Below the pieces are notes generated by a model. The model saw only the letters and a program-made list of their open reading frames with translations, ran no database searches and was not told the origin of the DNA. DNA of 64,000 nt from Zoogloea sp041914405 (GTDB lineage: Bacteria; Pseudomonadota; Gammaproteobacteria; Burkholderiales; Rhodocyclaceae), in NCBI RefSeq assembly GCF_041914405.1, contig NZ_JAYSDK010000015.1, positions 1-64,000 of the forward strand, read 5' to 3'. The position numbers and the translations under genes are program-made. Below, piece by piece: positions 39,233-48,893 of the stretch (position 1 is its first letter; each line of letters begins with the position of its first letter).

Positions 39233-39872
39233 CCTCGAAGAACAGGAACAGATTTCCCAGATCAAGGGCTGGTGGGAGCAGTACGGCAAGCTCGTCACGG
39301 CGCTGGCGATCGTTGTAGCGCTGGCCTCGGTCGCCTGGCAGGGCTGGAACTGGTACGTGAGCAAGCAGAGCGCAGAAGCTTCTGCGCTGTACGATGCCGT
39401 GCAGCAGGCGGCGGCCGAACACAATGCGCAGAAGGCTCGTGAAGTTGCCGGGACGCTGATCGAGAAGTACGGCGCTACGTCCTATGCAGATCTGGCCGCG
39501 TTGCTGTCCGCCAAGGTCCAAGTGGAGGCGGGGGATCTGAAGAACGCCCGCGTACCGCTGGCCTGGGCCGCAGAGAAGGCCAATGACTCCGCCCTTCGCA
39601 GCCTCGCAAAGCTGCGTCTGGCAACCGTCCTGCTGGACGACAAGGCCTACGATGAGGCGCTGGCTCAACTGCAGGCCAAGCCCGACGACGAGTTGGCTGC
39701 CCGCTATGCGGATCTCAAGGGCGACATCCTGATGGCGCAGGGTAAACCGGCTGAAGCACGCGTCGCCTACAAGGCTGCGGTGGACGCGCTCGGCGATGCA
39801 TCGAAGGTTGAATCCGCGACCCTGCGTGAAGTTGCCCAGGCCAAGCTGGATGCGCTCGGGGGTGTCCAATGA
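39219..39872 (+). CDS. yfgM: YfgM-family TPR membrane protein
   Basis: The 217-residue protein has a cytoplasmic start (MAAFDLEEQEQISQIKGWWEQYGKLV), one helix (about 23-41) and a periplasmic TPR-like domain (ALYDAVQQAAAEHNAQKAREVAGTLIEKYGATSYADLAALLSA and later helices). In E. coli, YfgM is an ancillary Sec translocon partner of PpiD, whose homologue is at the start of this window. It sits between hisS and bamB, overlapping both. Confidence 0.93.
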   Translation: MAAFDLEEQEQISQIKGWWEQYGKLVTALAIVVALASVAWQGWNWYVSKQSAEASALYDAVQQAAAEHNAQKAREVAGTLIEKYGATSYADLAALLSAKVQVEAGDLKNARVPLAWAAEKANDSALRSLAKLRLATVLLDDKAYDEALAQLQAKPDDELAARYADLKGDILMAQGKPAEARVAYKAAVDALGDASKVESATLREVAQAKLDALGGVQ

Positions 39873-41008
39873 TGCGGCTTCGTCCGAGCCTTGTCGCGGT
39901 TGTCGCGTCCCTCAGTCTGGTTGCGTGCTCTTCCTGGAACCCCTTCGCAGCTGGAGATGGGAAGCTGGCCGCCTTGAAGCCGGTGAGGAATCCGGTGCGT
40001 ACCGCCGAGATCTGGCGCGCGAGCGTCGGTGATTCCGGGGCGTTCGTGCTGCAGCCGGCTCTGGCTGGCGATGCTGTCTTTGCTGCAGGGCGTGATGGCA
40101 AGGTCGTGAAGCTGCAGGGCGGCAAGATCGTCTGGAAGACCGACGTGGGCGTTACGGTATCCGGTGGTGTTGGCAGCGACGGGCAGCTCGTTCTGGTTGC
40201 CTCGCCGAAGGGTGACGTCATCGCGCTGGACGGCGCCAGCGGGCAGATTCGCTGGAAGGTCAAGGTCAATGCGGAAGTGCTTGCGGCGCCGGCGGTTTCC
40301 GACGGGATCGTCGTGGTGCGCAGTGCTGACAGCCGCTTGTTCGGCCTCGAGCCCGGCAACGGCAAGCAGCGCTGGGTTTACCAGCGCGCTACGCCCCCGC
40401 TGGCCTTGCGCAGTTCGGCTGGCGTCGTGCTGGACGACAAGCTGATCCTCGCCGGCTTCCCTGGCGGCAAGCTGGCGGCGCTGAATCCTGCCAACGGCTC
40501 ACTGATGTGGGAGGGTACTGTCGCGATCCCCCGCGGGGCGACCGAACTCGAGCGTGTGGCCGACATTACCAGCCTGCCGGTGATGAGTGCCCGCGCGACC
40601 TGCGCCGTGGCCTATCAGGGGCGGGTAGCATGCTTCGACATGTCCAATGGCTCCACGCTGTGGACGCGTGATCTGTCCAGCTCTCGTGGGCTGGACGTGG
40701 ATGAGCGCCATGTCTTCGTTACCGACGAAAAAGGGGCTGTGCATGCCCTTGACCTCTCCAATGGTGCAAGCGCCTGGAAGCAGGATCAACTGGCTGGACG
40801 CTCGCCGGGGCGTCCCCGTGTCATCGGAGGCTATGTGATCGTCGGTGACGGTTTTGGAGACATCCATGTGCTGCGTCGTGACGACGGAACGCTGGTCGGT
40901 CGCAGCCGGGTCGTATCCAGCGCCATTACAGCCGATCCGCAACGTGCGGGCAGCGATGTCGTGGTGCAGACCCAGAACGGCACAATTTACGCCCTCGGCG
41001 TGCAATAA
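39869..41008 (+). CDS. bamB: Outer-membrane assembly lipoprotein BamB
   Basis: BamB is a beta-propeller lipoprotein of the BAM complex that inserts outer-membrane proteins. The 379-residue protein has the lipobox SLVAC (about Cys16) and repeated PQQ-like blades (GRDGKVVKLQGGKIVWKTDVG, GDVIALDGASGQIRWKVKV, AVHALDLSNGASAWKQDQL). Its ATG overlaps the yfgM stop (ATGA), and der follows after 15 nt, a conserved order. Confidence 0.95.
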   Translation: MMRLRPSLVAVVASLSLVACSSWNPFAAGDGKLAALKPVRNPVRTAEIWRASVGDSGAFVLQPALAGDAVFAAGRDGKVVKLQGGKIVWKTDVGVTVSGGVGSDGQLVLVASPKGDVIALDGASGQIRWKVKVNAEVLAAPAVSDGIVVVRSADSRLFGLEPGNGKQRWVYQRATPPLALRSSAGVVLDDKLILAGFPGGKLAALNPANGSLMWEGTVAIPRGATELERVADITSLPVMSARATCAVAYQGRVACFDMSNGSTLWTRDLSSSRGLDVDERHVFVTDEKGAVHALDLSNGASAWKQDQLAGRSPGRPRVIGGYVIVGDGFGDIHVLRRDDGTLVGRSRVVSSAITADPQRAGSDVVVQTQNGTIYALGVQ

Positions 41009-41023
41009 CGGAGTCGCTGACGC

Positions 41024-42352
41024 GTGAAACCCACTCTTGTCCTGGTCGGACGCCCCAACGTGGGCAAGTCCACCTTGTTCAACCGCCTTACCAAGACGCG
41101 TGATGCGCTCGTGGCGGACTTTCCGGGGCTGACCCGCGACCGTCGTTATGGCCTCGGGCGTGCGGCTGAGCGGGAATTCCTGGTCGTCGACACCGCCGGT
41201 TTCGATCCGGTGGCGAAGGAAGGCATCGTTCATGAAATGGCCAAGCAGGCCGAGCAGGCGATTGCGGAAGCCGATGCCTTGCTGTTCATGGTGGATGCTC
41301 GCGCCGGCCTGACGCCTCATGATGAACAGATTGCGACGCGTTTGCGTCGTGCCGGTCGCCCAACCTTCCTCGTAGTTAACAAGGCGGAGGGCATGAACCG
41401 GGCGATGGTATCGGCCGAATTCCATGCGCTTGGGCTCGGCGATCCGCTGTGCATTTCGTCGGCCCACGGCGACAACGTCAATGCCTTGATGGAGTTGATC
41501 CTCGAAAGCTTTCCCGTCGATCCGGATGACGACGATGCCGCCGGCAAGGGGCCGCGAGTGGCCATCGTCGGCCGCCCCAACGTGGGCAAGTCTACGTTGG
41601 TCAATACGCTGATCGGCGAGGAACGCGTCATTGCCTTTGACATGCCCGGCACCACGCGGGATGCGATCGAAGTGCCGTTCGAGCGCAATGGCCAGCATTA
41701 CACCCTGATCGACACCGCCGGGCTGCGCAAGCGCGGTAAGGTCTTCGAGGCCGTGGAGAAATTCTCCGTGATCAAGACCCTGCAGGCGGTCGAGCAGGCC
41801 AATGTGGTGGTGCTCGTGCTTGACGCCAGCCAGGAAATCTCCGATCAGGACGCGCATATCGGCGGCTTCATCGTCGAGGCTGGCCGAGCGTTGGTCGTGG
41901 CGGTCAACAAGTGGGATGCGATCGACGACTATCGTCGCCAGCGGGTCAAGGAAGATATCGCCCGCAAGTTGCCCTTCCTCGGCTTTGCCCGCTTTCTGTA
42001 CGTTTCTGCGCTGAAGGGGCAGGGCATCGTGCCGATGCTCAAGTGTGTGGACGGCGCCTATGAGGCGGCCATGACCAAGTTGTCTACGCCCAAGCTGACG
42101 CGTCTGCTGCTCGATGCCGTGCTGCGCCAGCAGCCGCCGAGGCATGGCGGTTTCCGTCCCAAGATGCGCTATGCGCACCAGGGCGGCATGAATCCGCCGG
42201 TGATCGTGATTCACGGCAGTGCGCTGGACGACGTGTCTGCATCCTATGTCCGCTATCTGGAGCGGACGTTCCAGGAAGCGTTCAAATTGCAGGGCACGCC
42301 GTTGCGGATACAATTCAAGTCGTCGCACAACCCCTACGCGAACAAAGATTAA
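41024..42352 (+). CDS. der: Ribosome-biogenesis GTPase Der (EngA)
   Basis: Der acts in 50S subunit maturation. The 442-residue protein has two GTPase domains, each with the P-loop GRPNVGKSTL (residues about 8 and 182). DTAGF and DTAGLRKRGKV switch regions and NKAEG / NKWDAID specificity motifs are present. A KH-like C-terminal domain follows. The start is GTG 41024 with GGAG upstream. Confidence 0.97.
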   Translation: MKPTLVLVGRPNVGKSTLFNRLTKTRDALVADFPGLTRDRRYGLGRAAEREFLVVDTAGFDPVAKEGIVHEMAKQAEQAIAEADALLFMVDARAGLTPHDEQIATRLRRAGRPTFLVVNKAEGMNRAMVSAEFHALGLGDPLCISSAHGDNVNALMELILESFPVDPDDDDAAGKGPRVAIVGRPNVGKSTLVNTLIGEERVIAFDMPGTTRDAIEVPFERNGQHYTLIDTAGLRKRGKVFEAVEKFSVIKTLQAVEQANVVVLVLDASQEISDQDAHIGGFIVEAGRALVVAVNKWDAIDDYRRQRVKEDIARKLPFLGFARFLYVSALKGQGIVPMLKCVDGAYEAAMTKLSTPKLTRLLLDAVLRQQPPRHGGFRPKMRYAHQGGMNPPVIVIHGSALDDVSASYVRYLERTFQEAFKLQGTPLRIQFKSSHNPYANKD

Positions 42353-42414
42353 GTAACCCGTTTTCCACACCTGCGAGCCAGCGCCCGCTGATGCGGCGGT
42401 GCAGCAAATGGCTC

Positions 42415-42420
42415 TATAAT
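42415..42420 (+). promoter_or_regulatory. Probable -10 box for hfq
   Basis: The exact consensus hexamer TATAAT lies 31 nt before the hfq ATG. No good -35 is visible at 16-18 nt. The 99-nt der-hfq gap would otherwise allow readthrough. Confidence 0.5.
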
Positions 42421-42451
42421 TATTCCAAACTAAAACCATAGAGGTTATGAC

Positions 42452-42694
42452 ATGAGCAATAAGGGGCAACTCCTGCAAGATCCGTTTCTCAACGCCCTGC
42501 GTCGTGAACACGTGCCCGTTTCCATCTATCTCGTGAACGGCATCAAGCTCCAGGGGCAGGTGGAGTCTTTCGACCAGTATGTTGTGCTGCTGAAGAACAC
42601 GGTCACCCAGATGGTGTACAAGCACGCCATTTCCACCGTCGTTCCGGCTCGTCCGGTCAACATCCAACAGGAACAGAACGAGGCTGCGAGCTGA
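42452..42694 (+). CDS. hfq: RNA chaperone Hfq
   Basis: Hfq forms hexameric rings that pair small RNAs with mRNAs. The 80-residue protein has Sm1 (NALRREHVPVSIYLVNGIKLQGQVESFDQYVVLLK) and Sm2 (MVYKHAISTVVPAR) motifs, including the YKH triplet of the uridine-binding proximal face. The C-terminal tail is short. hflX follows after 51 nt as in many proteobacteria. Confidence 0.98.
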   Translation: MSNKGQLLQDPFLNALRREHVPVSIYLVNGIKLQGQVESFDQYVVLLKNTVTQMVYKHAISTVVPARPVNIQQEQNEAAS

Positions 42695-42745
42695 GTTCAA
42701 TGACTGCCCGGCCGCAATGCGGCCCAATCCAATCCGGGTTTTCGC

Positions 42746-43879
42746 GTGTTTGACCGGCCTTCCGCGGGAACCCGCGCGCTTCTGGTTCAGGTCGATTTCG
42801 GTCAGGGCGGCATCGACGAGCGCCTGTCCGAAATCGGCTTGCTGGCGACCAGTGCCGGTGCCACGGTGGTCAGCATCGTCAAGTGCCGCCGGCAGGCTCC
42901 CGATCCCGCCCTCTACATTGGCAAAGGCAAGGCTGACGAGATCCGAATGGCGGCGCAGCTCGACGAGGCCGACATTGTCATCTTCAATCATGACATTACG
43001 GCGGCGCAGCAGCGCAACCTGGAGCGGGTGCTGGAACGGCGCGTGATCGACCGCTCCGCCCTGATCCTCGACATCTTTGCGCTCCGTGCCAAGAGCCATG
43101 AGGGCAAGTTGCAGGTTGAGCTAGCCCAGTTGCAGCATCTTTCCACCCGGCTAGTCAGGGGGTGGACGCACCTGGAGCGCCAGAAAGGCGGCATCGGCCT
43201 GCGTGGCCCCGGTGAAAAGCAGTTGGAAACCGACCGTCGTCTGCTCGGTGAGCGCGTTAAGCTGCTGAAATCGCGGCTGGCCCAACTGGAGCGCCAGCGC
43301 GGAGTGCGGCGCCGGGCACGGGAGCGTCGAGATGTTCTGACCGTATCCTTGGTGGGTTACACCAACGCAGGCAAGTCCACGCTGTTCAATGCCTTGACCA
43401 AGGCAGGTGCCTATGCGGCCGACCAACTGTTTGCAACGCTGGACACCACGTCGCGACGACTTTTTCTCGGGGAAGCCGGGAACATCGTGCTATCGGACAC
43501 GGTCGGATTCATTCGCGATCTTCCCCATTCTCTTGTCGCGGCTTTCCACGCCACTCTCGAGGAGACCGTGGCTGCGGATGTTCTGCTGCATGTCGTGGAT
43601 TCATCGAGTGAGGACAGGGAGGGGCAGATAGCGGCGGTCAATGTCGTGCTCGAGGAAATCGGTGCCGGCAGCCTTCCGCAGATCCAGATCTGGAACAAGA
43701 TCGATGCCACCCTGGCCAGTCCGGAGGTCCAGCGGGACGCGTGTGGTAATATCTCGCGCGTTTTGCTTAGCGCCAGGACGGGTGAAGGGCTCGATTTGCT
43801 GAGGCAGGTGCTGTCCGATATCGCACTTGCCCACAAGGCATCGTTGGCGGCCAAATCGGCAACACAGGATTCTGTCTGA
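42746..43879 (+). CDS. hflX: Ribosome-splitting GTPase HflX
   Basis: HflX splits stalled or heat-damaged 70S ribosomes. The 377-residue protein has the N-terminal HflX domain (LYIGKGKADEI, RVIDRSALILDIFALRAKSHEGKLQVELAQL) and a coiled linker with the GGIGLRGPGEKQLE motif. The G domain has P-loop GYTNAGKSTLFN and DTVGFIRDLPHSLV. The start is GTG 42746. It lies between hfq and hflKC. Confidence 0.97.
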   Translation: MFDRPSAGTRALLVQVDFGQGGIDERLSEIGLLATSAGATVVSIVKCRRQAPDPALYIGKGKADEIRMAAQLDEADIVIFNHDITAAQQRNLERVLERRVIDRSALILDIFALRAKSHEGKLQVELAQLQHLSTRLVRGWTHLERQKGGIGLRGPGEKQLETDRRLLGERVKLLKSRLAQLERQRGVRRRARERRDVLTVSLVGYTNAGKSTLFNALTKAGAYAADQLFATLDTTSRRLFLGEAGNIVLSDTVGFIRDLPHSLVAAFHATLEETVAADVLLHVVDSSSEDREGQIAAVNVVLEEIGAGSLPQIQIWNKIDATLASPEVQRDACGNISRVLLSARTGEGLDLLRQVLSDIALAHKASLAAKSATQDSV

Positions 43880-43937
43880 CGAATCCTTTCCCACCACCTT
43901 CCCGGAGCGGATTTTTACTGTGATCACAGGCATTCTC

Positions 43938-45206
43938 ATGTCTCTCAACGATCCCAAATGGGGTAATCGCGGCGGTGACAACCGCGGCGGCGGCGATGGA
44001 AACCAGGGGCCTCCCGATTTGGAGGAACTCTGGCGCGACTTCAACCGGCGCCTTTCCGGCATGTTCGGGCGTGACTCGGGGCGCGGTAACGGATCGGGTG
44101 GCGGGGACGGAGGCAATCGCACTCCCGACTTCAACATGCGGCAGTTCGGCGGCGGGATTGGTCTGATTGCTGCCTTCGCAGTCGTTGTGTGGCTGGCCAG
44201 TGGTTTCTATATCGTCGACGCGAGCCAGCGCGGTATCGTGCTGCAGTTCGGCCGATTCCAGGAGGCGACCGAGCCCGGCCTGCGCTGGCGCCTGCCGTAT
44301 CCGATCCAGACCCACGAACTGGTCAACCTGACGGGCGTGCGAACGGTCGAGATCGGCTATCGTGGGTCGGAGCGCAACAAGGTGCTGAAAGAAGCCCTGA
44401 TGCTGACCGACGACGAGAACATCGTGAACATTCAGTTCGCGGTGCAGTACATCCTGAAGGATCCGCAGCAGTACCTGTTCAGCAACCGCAACTCCGACGA
44501 TTCGGTGATTCAGGCTGCCGAGACGGCGGTGCGCGAGATCGTCGGTAAGAGCAAGATGGATTTCGTGCTCTACGAGGGCCGTGAACAGGTTGCTGCCAAC
44601 GCCCAGAAATTGACGCAGGACATCCTGGATCGCTATTCAACCGGTATCCAGGTCAGCAAGGTGACGATGCAGAACGCCCAGCCGCCCGAGCAGGTGCAGG
44701 CCGCTTTCGACGACGCGGTGAAGGCTGGTCAGGACCGGGAGCGCCAGAAGAACGAAGGTCAGGCCTATGCCAACGACGTGATTCCGCGCGCCCGTGGTGC
44801 AGCCTCCCGCCTGATCGAAGAAGCGGATGCCTACAAGGGGCGGGTGGTTGCCCAGGCAGAGGGCGATGCTTCGCGCTTCAAGCAGATCTACACCGAATAC
44901 GCCAAGGCGCCTGAGGTTACGCGCCAGCGTATGTATATCGACACCATGCAGCAGATTTTCTCCAATACCTCCAAGGTGATGGTGGATGCACGCGGCAGTG
45001 GCAATCTACTGTACCTGCCGCTCGACAAGCTGATCCAGCAGACGGCTGCACCGGCCAGCGTGCCGGCAAGCGAGCCCGTCCAGGCCAGCCGCCCCATGTC
45101 ATCGCCAGTGGCAGAGAGCAATGTCGCCCCGCCGCGGGCTGATGCGTTGCTGGGGGAATCCCGCACCCGTGAGGCTGCGCGCAACCGTGACCGTGGAGAG
45201 CGCTGA
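43938..45206 (+). CDS. hflK: FtsH protease modulator HflK
   Basis: HflK and HflC form the membrane cage around FtsH. The 422-residue protein has a Gly/Asn/Asp-rich cytoplasmic N-terminus (MSLNDPKWGNRGGDNRGGG), one helix (about 74-95) and a SPFH/prohibitin domain starting YIVDASQRGIVLQFGRFQEATEPGLRW. A long coiled coil and a Pro/Ala-rich tail follow. ATG 43938 gives the family N-terminus. Its stop overlaps the hflC start. Confidence 0.96.
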   Translation: MSLNDPKWGNRGGDNRGGGDGNQGPPDLEELWRDFNRRLSGMFGRDSGRGNGSGGGDGGNRTPDFNMRQFGGGIGLIAAFAVVVWLASGFYIVDASQRGIVLQFGRFQEATEPGLRWRLPYPIQTHELVNLTGVRTVEIGYRGSERNKVLKEALMLTDDENIVNIQFAVQYILKDPQQYLFSNRNSDDSVIQAAETAVREIVGKSKMDFVLYEGREQVAANAQKLTQDILDRYSTGIQVSKVTMQNAQPPEQVQAAFDDAVKAGQDRERQKNEGQAYANDVIPRARGAASRLIEEADAYKGRVVAQAEGDASRFKQIYTEYAKAPEVTRQRMYIDTMQQIFSNTSKVMVDARGSGNLLYLPLDKLIQQTAAPASVPASEPVQASRPMSSPVAESNVAPPRADALLGESRTREAARNRDRGER

Positions 45207-46114
45207 TGCGTGAACGATTGCCTTTGTTTTTTGGTGCGGGCCTGTTCGGCGTGGCCGTGCTGTCCATGTCCTTGTTTACAGTGGATCAGCGTCAGCACGC
45301 GCTGGTCTTCCAGTTGGGGGAAGTGAAGGGGCAGATCAGCGAGCCGGGTCTGCATTTCAAGATCCCGCTGATCCAGAACGTCCGCTACTTCGACAAGCGC
45401 ATCCTGACGATGGACACCTCCGAGCCGGAGCGCTTCATCACTTCCGAGAAGAAGAACGTCCTGGTGGACCTCTTCGTGAAGTGGCGCATCGTTGATCCCA
45501 AGCTCTACTATGTATCTGTCGGTGGCGATGAGATGCGTGCCCGCACCCGCCTTGAGCAGACGGTCAATGCTGGTCTGCGCGAGGAGTTCGGCAAGCGTAC
45601 GGTGCATGAGGTCGTCTCCGGTGAGCGGGAGAAGATCATGGATGAGATGCGCGTGAAGGCAGACCTCGACGCCCGGAAGATTGGTGTGCAGATCGTCGAT
45701 GTTCGCCTCAAGCGCGTGGATCTGCCGGTCGAGGTTTCCGAGTCCGTCTATCGTCGCATGGAGGCTGAGCGAAAGCGGGTGGCGAATGAGCTGCGCTCCC
45801 AAGGTGGTGCCGAGGCGGAGAAGATCAAGGCCGATGCTGACAAGCAGCGGGAGGTGATCATCGCTGAAGCCTATCGTGATGCGCAGAAGGTTAAGGGTGA
45901 AGGCGATGCCAAGGCGTCCGCAATCTATGCGCAGGCCTTTGGACAGAGCCCTGAGTTCTTTGCCTTCTACCGCAGCCTCGAGGCGTACCGTAGCAGCTTC
46001 AAGAGCAAGTCGGACGTGATGGTTGTCGAACCCAACTCCGAGTTCTTCAAGTACCTCAAGAGTGCAGGTGGACGGGCCGCGGCCAACAGCGAGCCCGGAA
46101 AGAGCAAGAAGTAA
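45206..46114 (+). CDS. hflC: FtsH protease modulator HflC
   Basis: The 302-residue partner of HflK has an N-terminal helix (LPLFFGAGLFGVAVLSMSLFTV) and a SPFH domain (VDQRQHALVFQLGEVKGQISEPGLHFKIP). VDVRLKRVDLPVEVSESVYRRMEAERKRVANELRSQG and a helical tail (QSPEFFAFYRSLEAYRSSF) follow. It is translationally coupled to hflK (TGATG) and followed after 2 nt by a DUF2065 gene. Confidence 0.97.
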   Translation: MRERLPLFFGAGLFGVAVLSMSLFTVDQRQHALVFQLGEVKGQISEPGLHFKIPLIQNVRYFDKRILTMDTSEPERFITSEKKNVLVDLFVKWRIVDPKLYYVSVGGDEMRARTRLEQTVNAGLREEFGKRTVHEVVSGEREKIMDEMRVKADLDARKIGVQIVDVRLKRVDLPVEVSESVYRRMEAERKRVANELRSQGGAEAEKIKADADKQREVIIAEAYRDAQKVKGEGDAKASAIYAQAFGQSPEFFAFYRSLEAYRSSFKSKSDVMVVEPNSEFFKYLKSAGGRAAANSEPGKSKK

Positions 46115-46116
46115 CA

Positions 46117-46302
46117 ATGGGGCGCTCCCTCATCCTCGCCTTCGCGCTGATGCTGGTGCTTGAAGGCGTCGTCCCCTTTGTCGCGCCAGCCCTGTGGAGG
46201 GAAACATTCGCCCGTCTGATCCGTATGGCGGACGGGCAGATCCGTTTTGTCGGCCTCGGCTCCATGCTGCTTGGCCTCGTTGTCCTATTTGTTTTTTCGT
46301 AA
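46117..46302 (+). CDS. DUF2065 small membrane protein
   Basis: The 61-residue protein has two predicted helices around the conserved EGVVPFVAPALWRETFARL segment; it ends in LGSMLLGLVVLFVFS. DUF2065 (YjeT-like) genes regularly follow hflC. Function is unknown; association with HflKC is inferred from conserved position. Confidence 0.88.
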   Translation: MGRSLILAFALMLVLEGVVPFVAPALWRETFARLIRMADGQIRFVGLGSMLLGLVVLFVFS

Positions 46303-46313
46303 GGCGCTACCTC

Positions 46314-47471
46314 ATGTTGCGTTGGGTTCTACCCGAATATATCCAGGATGCCTTGCCCGCTGAGGCGGCCAAACTGGAAGATCTGCGCCGTCGCCTGCTC
46401 GATGCCTTCCGTCTCAATGGCTATCAGCTCGTTGCGCCGCCCCTGCTGGAATACCTGGAGTCCCTGTTGACCGGTGCCGGTCAGGATCTCCAACTCAAGA
46501 CCCTCAAACTGGTCGATCAGCTGTCTGGCCGTACGATGGGCGTGCGGGCCGACATCACGCCCCAAGTGGCGCGTATTGATGCGCACCTGCTCAACCGCAA
46601 GGGCGTCGCCCGCCTGAGCTATTGCGGCAGCGTTGCCCACGCAGTCCCTTCGTCCCTGACGGCGACCCGCGAGCCCCTGCAGCTTGGCGCCGAGATCTAT
46701 GGTCATGCAGGCCTCGAGGCTGACGCCGAAGTGATCCGACTGCTTGCCGAGGCGCTGCAAGCTGCTGGTGTGGGAACGTCCCGCATCGACCTCGGTCATG
46801 TGGGGCTTTTCAAGGCGCTGGTGGCCAAGGCTGGGATCGGGGCCGAGCGGGAGGAGCCTCTGTTCGATTGTCTGCAGGCCAAGGATCTGCCCGGTTTGCG
46901 TGATTTGCTGTCCGGTGTCGCCGAAGATGTCCGCGACGCGCTGCTGGCCCTGCCGACCCTCTACGGTGGCGCTGAAGTGCTGGCGCGCGCGCGCGGGATC
47001 CTGCCGACCGACGGGGAAATCCAGGCTGCACTGAGCGATCTCCAGTGGCTGGCTGATGAACTGGAAGGCCTGCCCATCAGTTTCGATCTGGCCGACCTGC
47101 GTGGTTACCATTACCACAGCGGAGTGGTCTTCGCGGCCTACGGTGGCAGGTCGCCCGTCGCGCTTGCCCTCGGTGGGCGCTACGACAGTGTCGGCAGAGC
47201 CTTTGGACGTGGTCGCCCGGCGACCGGTTTCAGCCTGGATTTGCGCGAGCTGGCGGCGCAGGTTGCCGACCCGGCTGTGCCGGGGGCCGTCCTGGCACCC
47301 CGCGGGCGCGATCCACAGTTGCAGGCGGCCATTGCCGCCCTGCGCGAAAGCGGCGAAAGCGTAGTGATTGAATTGCCCGGCCATGACGGCACGTGGCGCG
47401 AGGCCGGCTGTGACCGGCATCTGGTTCTGCGGGGCGGTGCCTGGCAGGTTGAACCGCTTCAGGGAGAGTGA
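46314..47471 (+). CDS. hisZ: ATP phosphoribosyltransferase regulatory subunit HisZ
   Basis: HisZ is a catalytically dead HisRS paralogue that joins the short HisG to form the first enzyme of histidine synthesis. The 385-residue protein has a class II fold start (LRWVLPEYIQDALPAEAAKLEDLRRRLL) and QLSGRTMGVRADITPQVARIDAH, but lacks the full anticodon-binding domain. ATG 46314 lies 11 nt after the DUF2065 stop. purA follows after 4 nt; hisG is not in the window. Confidence 0.94.
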   Translation: MLRWVLPEYIQDALPAEAAKLEDLRRRLLDAFRLNGYQLVAPPLLEYLESLLTGAGQDLQLKTLKLVDQLSGRTMGVRADITPQVARIDAHLLNRKGVARLSYCGSVAHAVPSSLTATREPLQLGAEIYGHAGLEADAEVIRLLAEALQAAGVGTSRIDLGHVGLFKALVAKAGIGAEREEPLFDCLQAKDLPGLRDLLSGVAEDVRDALLALPTLYGGAEVLARARGILPTDGEIQAALSDLQWLADELEGLPISFDLADLRGYHYHSGVVFAAYGGRSPVALALGGRYDSVGRAFGRGRPATGFSLDLRELAAQVADPAVPGAVLAPRGRDPQLQAAIAALRESGESVVIELPGHDGTWREAGCDRHLVLRGGAWQVEPLQGE

Positions 47472-47475
47472 ATAA

Positions 47476-48786
47476 ATGGCAAAGAATGTAGTGGTTGTGG
47501 GCACCCAGTGGGGTGACGAAGGCAAGGGCAAGATCGTCGACTGGCTGACCGATCAGGCTCAGGGGGTTGTCCGCTTCCAGGGCGGTCATAATGCCGGTCA
47601 CACGCTGGTCGTCGGCACCACCGAATACAAGCTGAACCTGGTTCCGTCCGGTATCGTGCGTGATGGTGTGCAGTGCTTCATCGGGAATGGAGTGGTGCTC
47701 GACATCCACCATCTGCTGGCCGAGGTCCGTGGCCTGGAAGCGGGTGGCATCAAGGTGCGCGAGCGCCTGAAGATCAGCCCGGGCTGTCCGATCATCCTCG
47801 GTTACCACTCCGCGCTCGATCGCGCCCGTGAGGCCAAGAAGAGCGCCGGCGACAAGATCGGCACCACCGGCAAGGGCATCGGTCCCACCTACGAAGACAA
47901 GGTGGCCCGTCGCGCTTTGCGTGTATACGACCTGTTCCATCCGGAGCGCTTCGCCGAGAAGCTGAAGGAGAACCTGGACTACCACAACTTTGTGCTGACC
48001 CAGTATCTGGGCGCTGATCCGGTGGATTTCCAGACTGTCTACGATCAGGCACTGGCCGATGCGGAAGAGATCCGCCCGATGGTCACCGACGTGTCCGCCG
48101 ATCTCTACGCAATCAACAAGTCCGGCGGCAACCTGCTGTTCGAAGGCGCGCAAGGCACGCTGCTGGACATCGATCACGGCACCTACCCGTTCGTGACCTC
48201 CAGCAACTGCGTGGCCGGTCAGGCTGCGGCGGGCAGCGGTGTCGGTCCTGGCCGTCTGCACTATGTGCTGGGTATCACCAAGGCCTACTGTACCCGTGTT
48301 GGCGGCGGCCCTTTCCCGACTGAGCTGGATTTCGAGACCGCGGGTACGCCGGGCTATCAGATGTCCACCGTCGGCCGTGAATTCGGTACCGTGACGGGGC
48401 GTAAGCGTCGTTGCGGCTGGCTGGATCTGGCTGCACTGAAGCGCTCCATCATCATCAATGGGGTGTCCGGCCTGTGCATCACCAAGCTGGACGTGCTGGA
48501 TGGTCTGACCGAACTCAAGCTGTGCACCGGCTACATGCTCGACGGAAAGCGCGTCGATCTGCTCCCGATGGGGGCCGAGGAAGTCGTGCGTTGCGAGCCC
48601 ATTCTCGAGACGCTGCCCGGCTGGAGCGGCACAACCTTTGGTGCGCGTACGTGGGATGCGCTGCCGCCCGAAGCCCGTGCCTACCTGCACCGCATCGAGG
48701 AGATCTGCGAAGTGTCCATCGACGTGATCTCGACCGGTCCGGAGCGTGACGAGACGATCCTTAAGCGCCACCCCTTCGGGGCCTGA
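47476..48786 (+). CDS. purA: Adenylosuccinate synthetase
   Basis: PurA joins IMP and aspartate using GTP in AMP synthesis. The 436-residue protein has GTQWGDEGKGKIVDWLT, GGHNAGHTLVV, the IMP-site GIGPTYEDKVARRALR and LLFEGAQGTLLDIDHGTYPFVTSSN. GGAGAG precedes the ATG. It is the last gene of the rightward run, followed by a strong terminator. Confidence 0.98.
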   Translation: MAKNVVVVGTQWGDEGKGKIVDWLTDQAQGVVRFQGGHNAGHTLVVGTTEYKLNLVPSGIVRDGVQCFIGNGVVLDIHHLLAEVRGLEAGGIKVRERLKISPGCPIILGYHSALDRAREAKKSAGDKIGTTGKGIGPTYEDKVARRALRVYDLFHPERFAEKLKENLDYHNFVLTQYLGADPVDFQTVYDQALADAEEIRPMVTDVSADLYAINKSGGNLLFEGAQGTLLDIDHGTYPFVTSSNCVAGQAAAGSGVGPGRLHYVLGITKAYCTRVGGGPFPTELDFETAGTPGYQMSTVGREFGTVTGRKRRCGWLDLAALKRSIIINGVSGLCITKLDVLDGLTELKLCTGYMLDGKRVDLLPMGAEEVVRCEPILETLPGWSGTTFGARTWDALPPEARAYLHRIEEICEVSIDVISTGPERDETILKRHPFGA

Positions 48787-48843
48787 TAAGGGTTTTGCTT
48801 CCGCCAGTTGCTTTTTGCGAGCAGTGGCGGACAGCAAGCAAAC

Positions 48844-48872
48844 AAAAAGCCGACGGTTTCGTCGGCTTTTTG
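48844..48872. terminator. Bidirectional terminator between purA and the convergent isomerase gene
   Basis: AAAAAGCCGAC-GGTTTC-GTCGGCTTTTT is a perfect stem with A and T tracts on each side. Confidence 0.92.
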
Positions 48873-48893
48873 TCATTTGCGTGACGGCTTTTG

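Noticed and set aside
40499..43099. 866-codon open frame antisense to bamB, der, hfq and hflX
   Set aside because: It runs opposite four well-supported genes, has no recognisable domain, and its residue pattern is that of a GC-rich complement frame.
46984..46994. GCGCGCGCGC tract in hisZ
   Set aside because: A short alternating tract within a GC-rich coding sequence; the reading frame is intact and nothing supports a phase-variable repeat.
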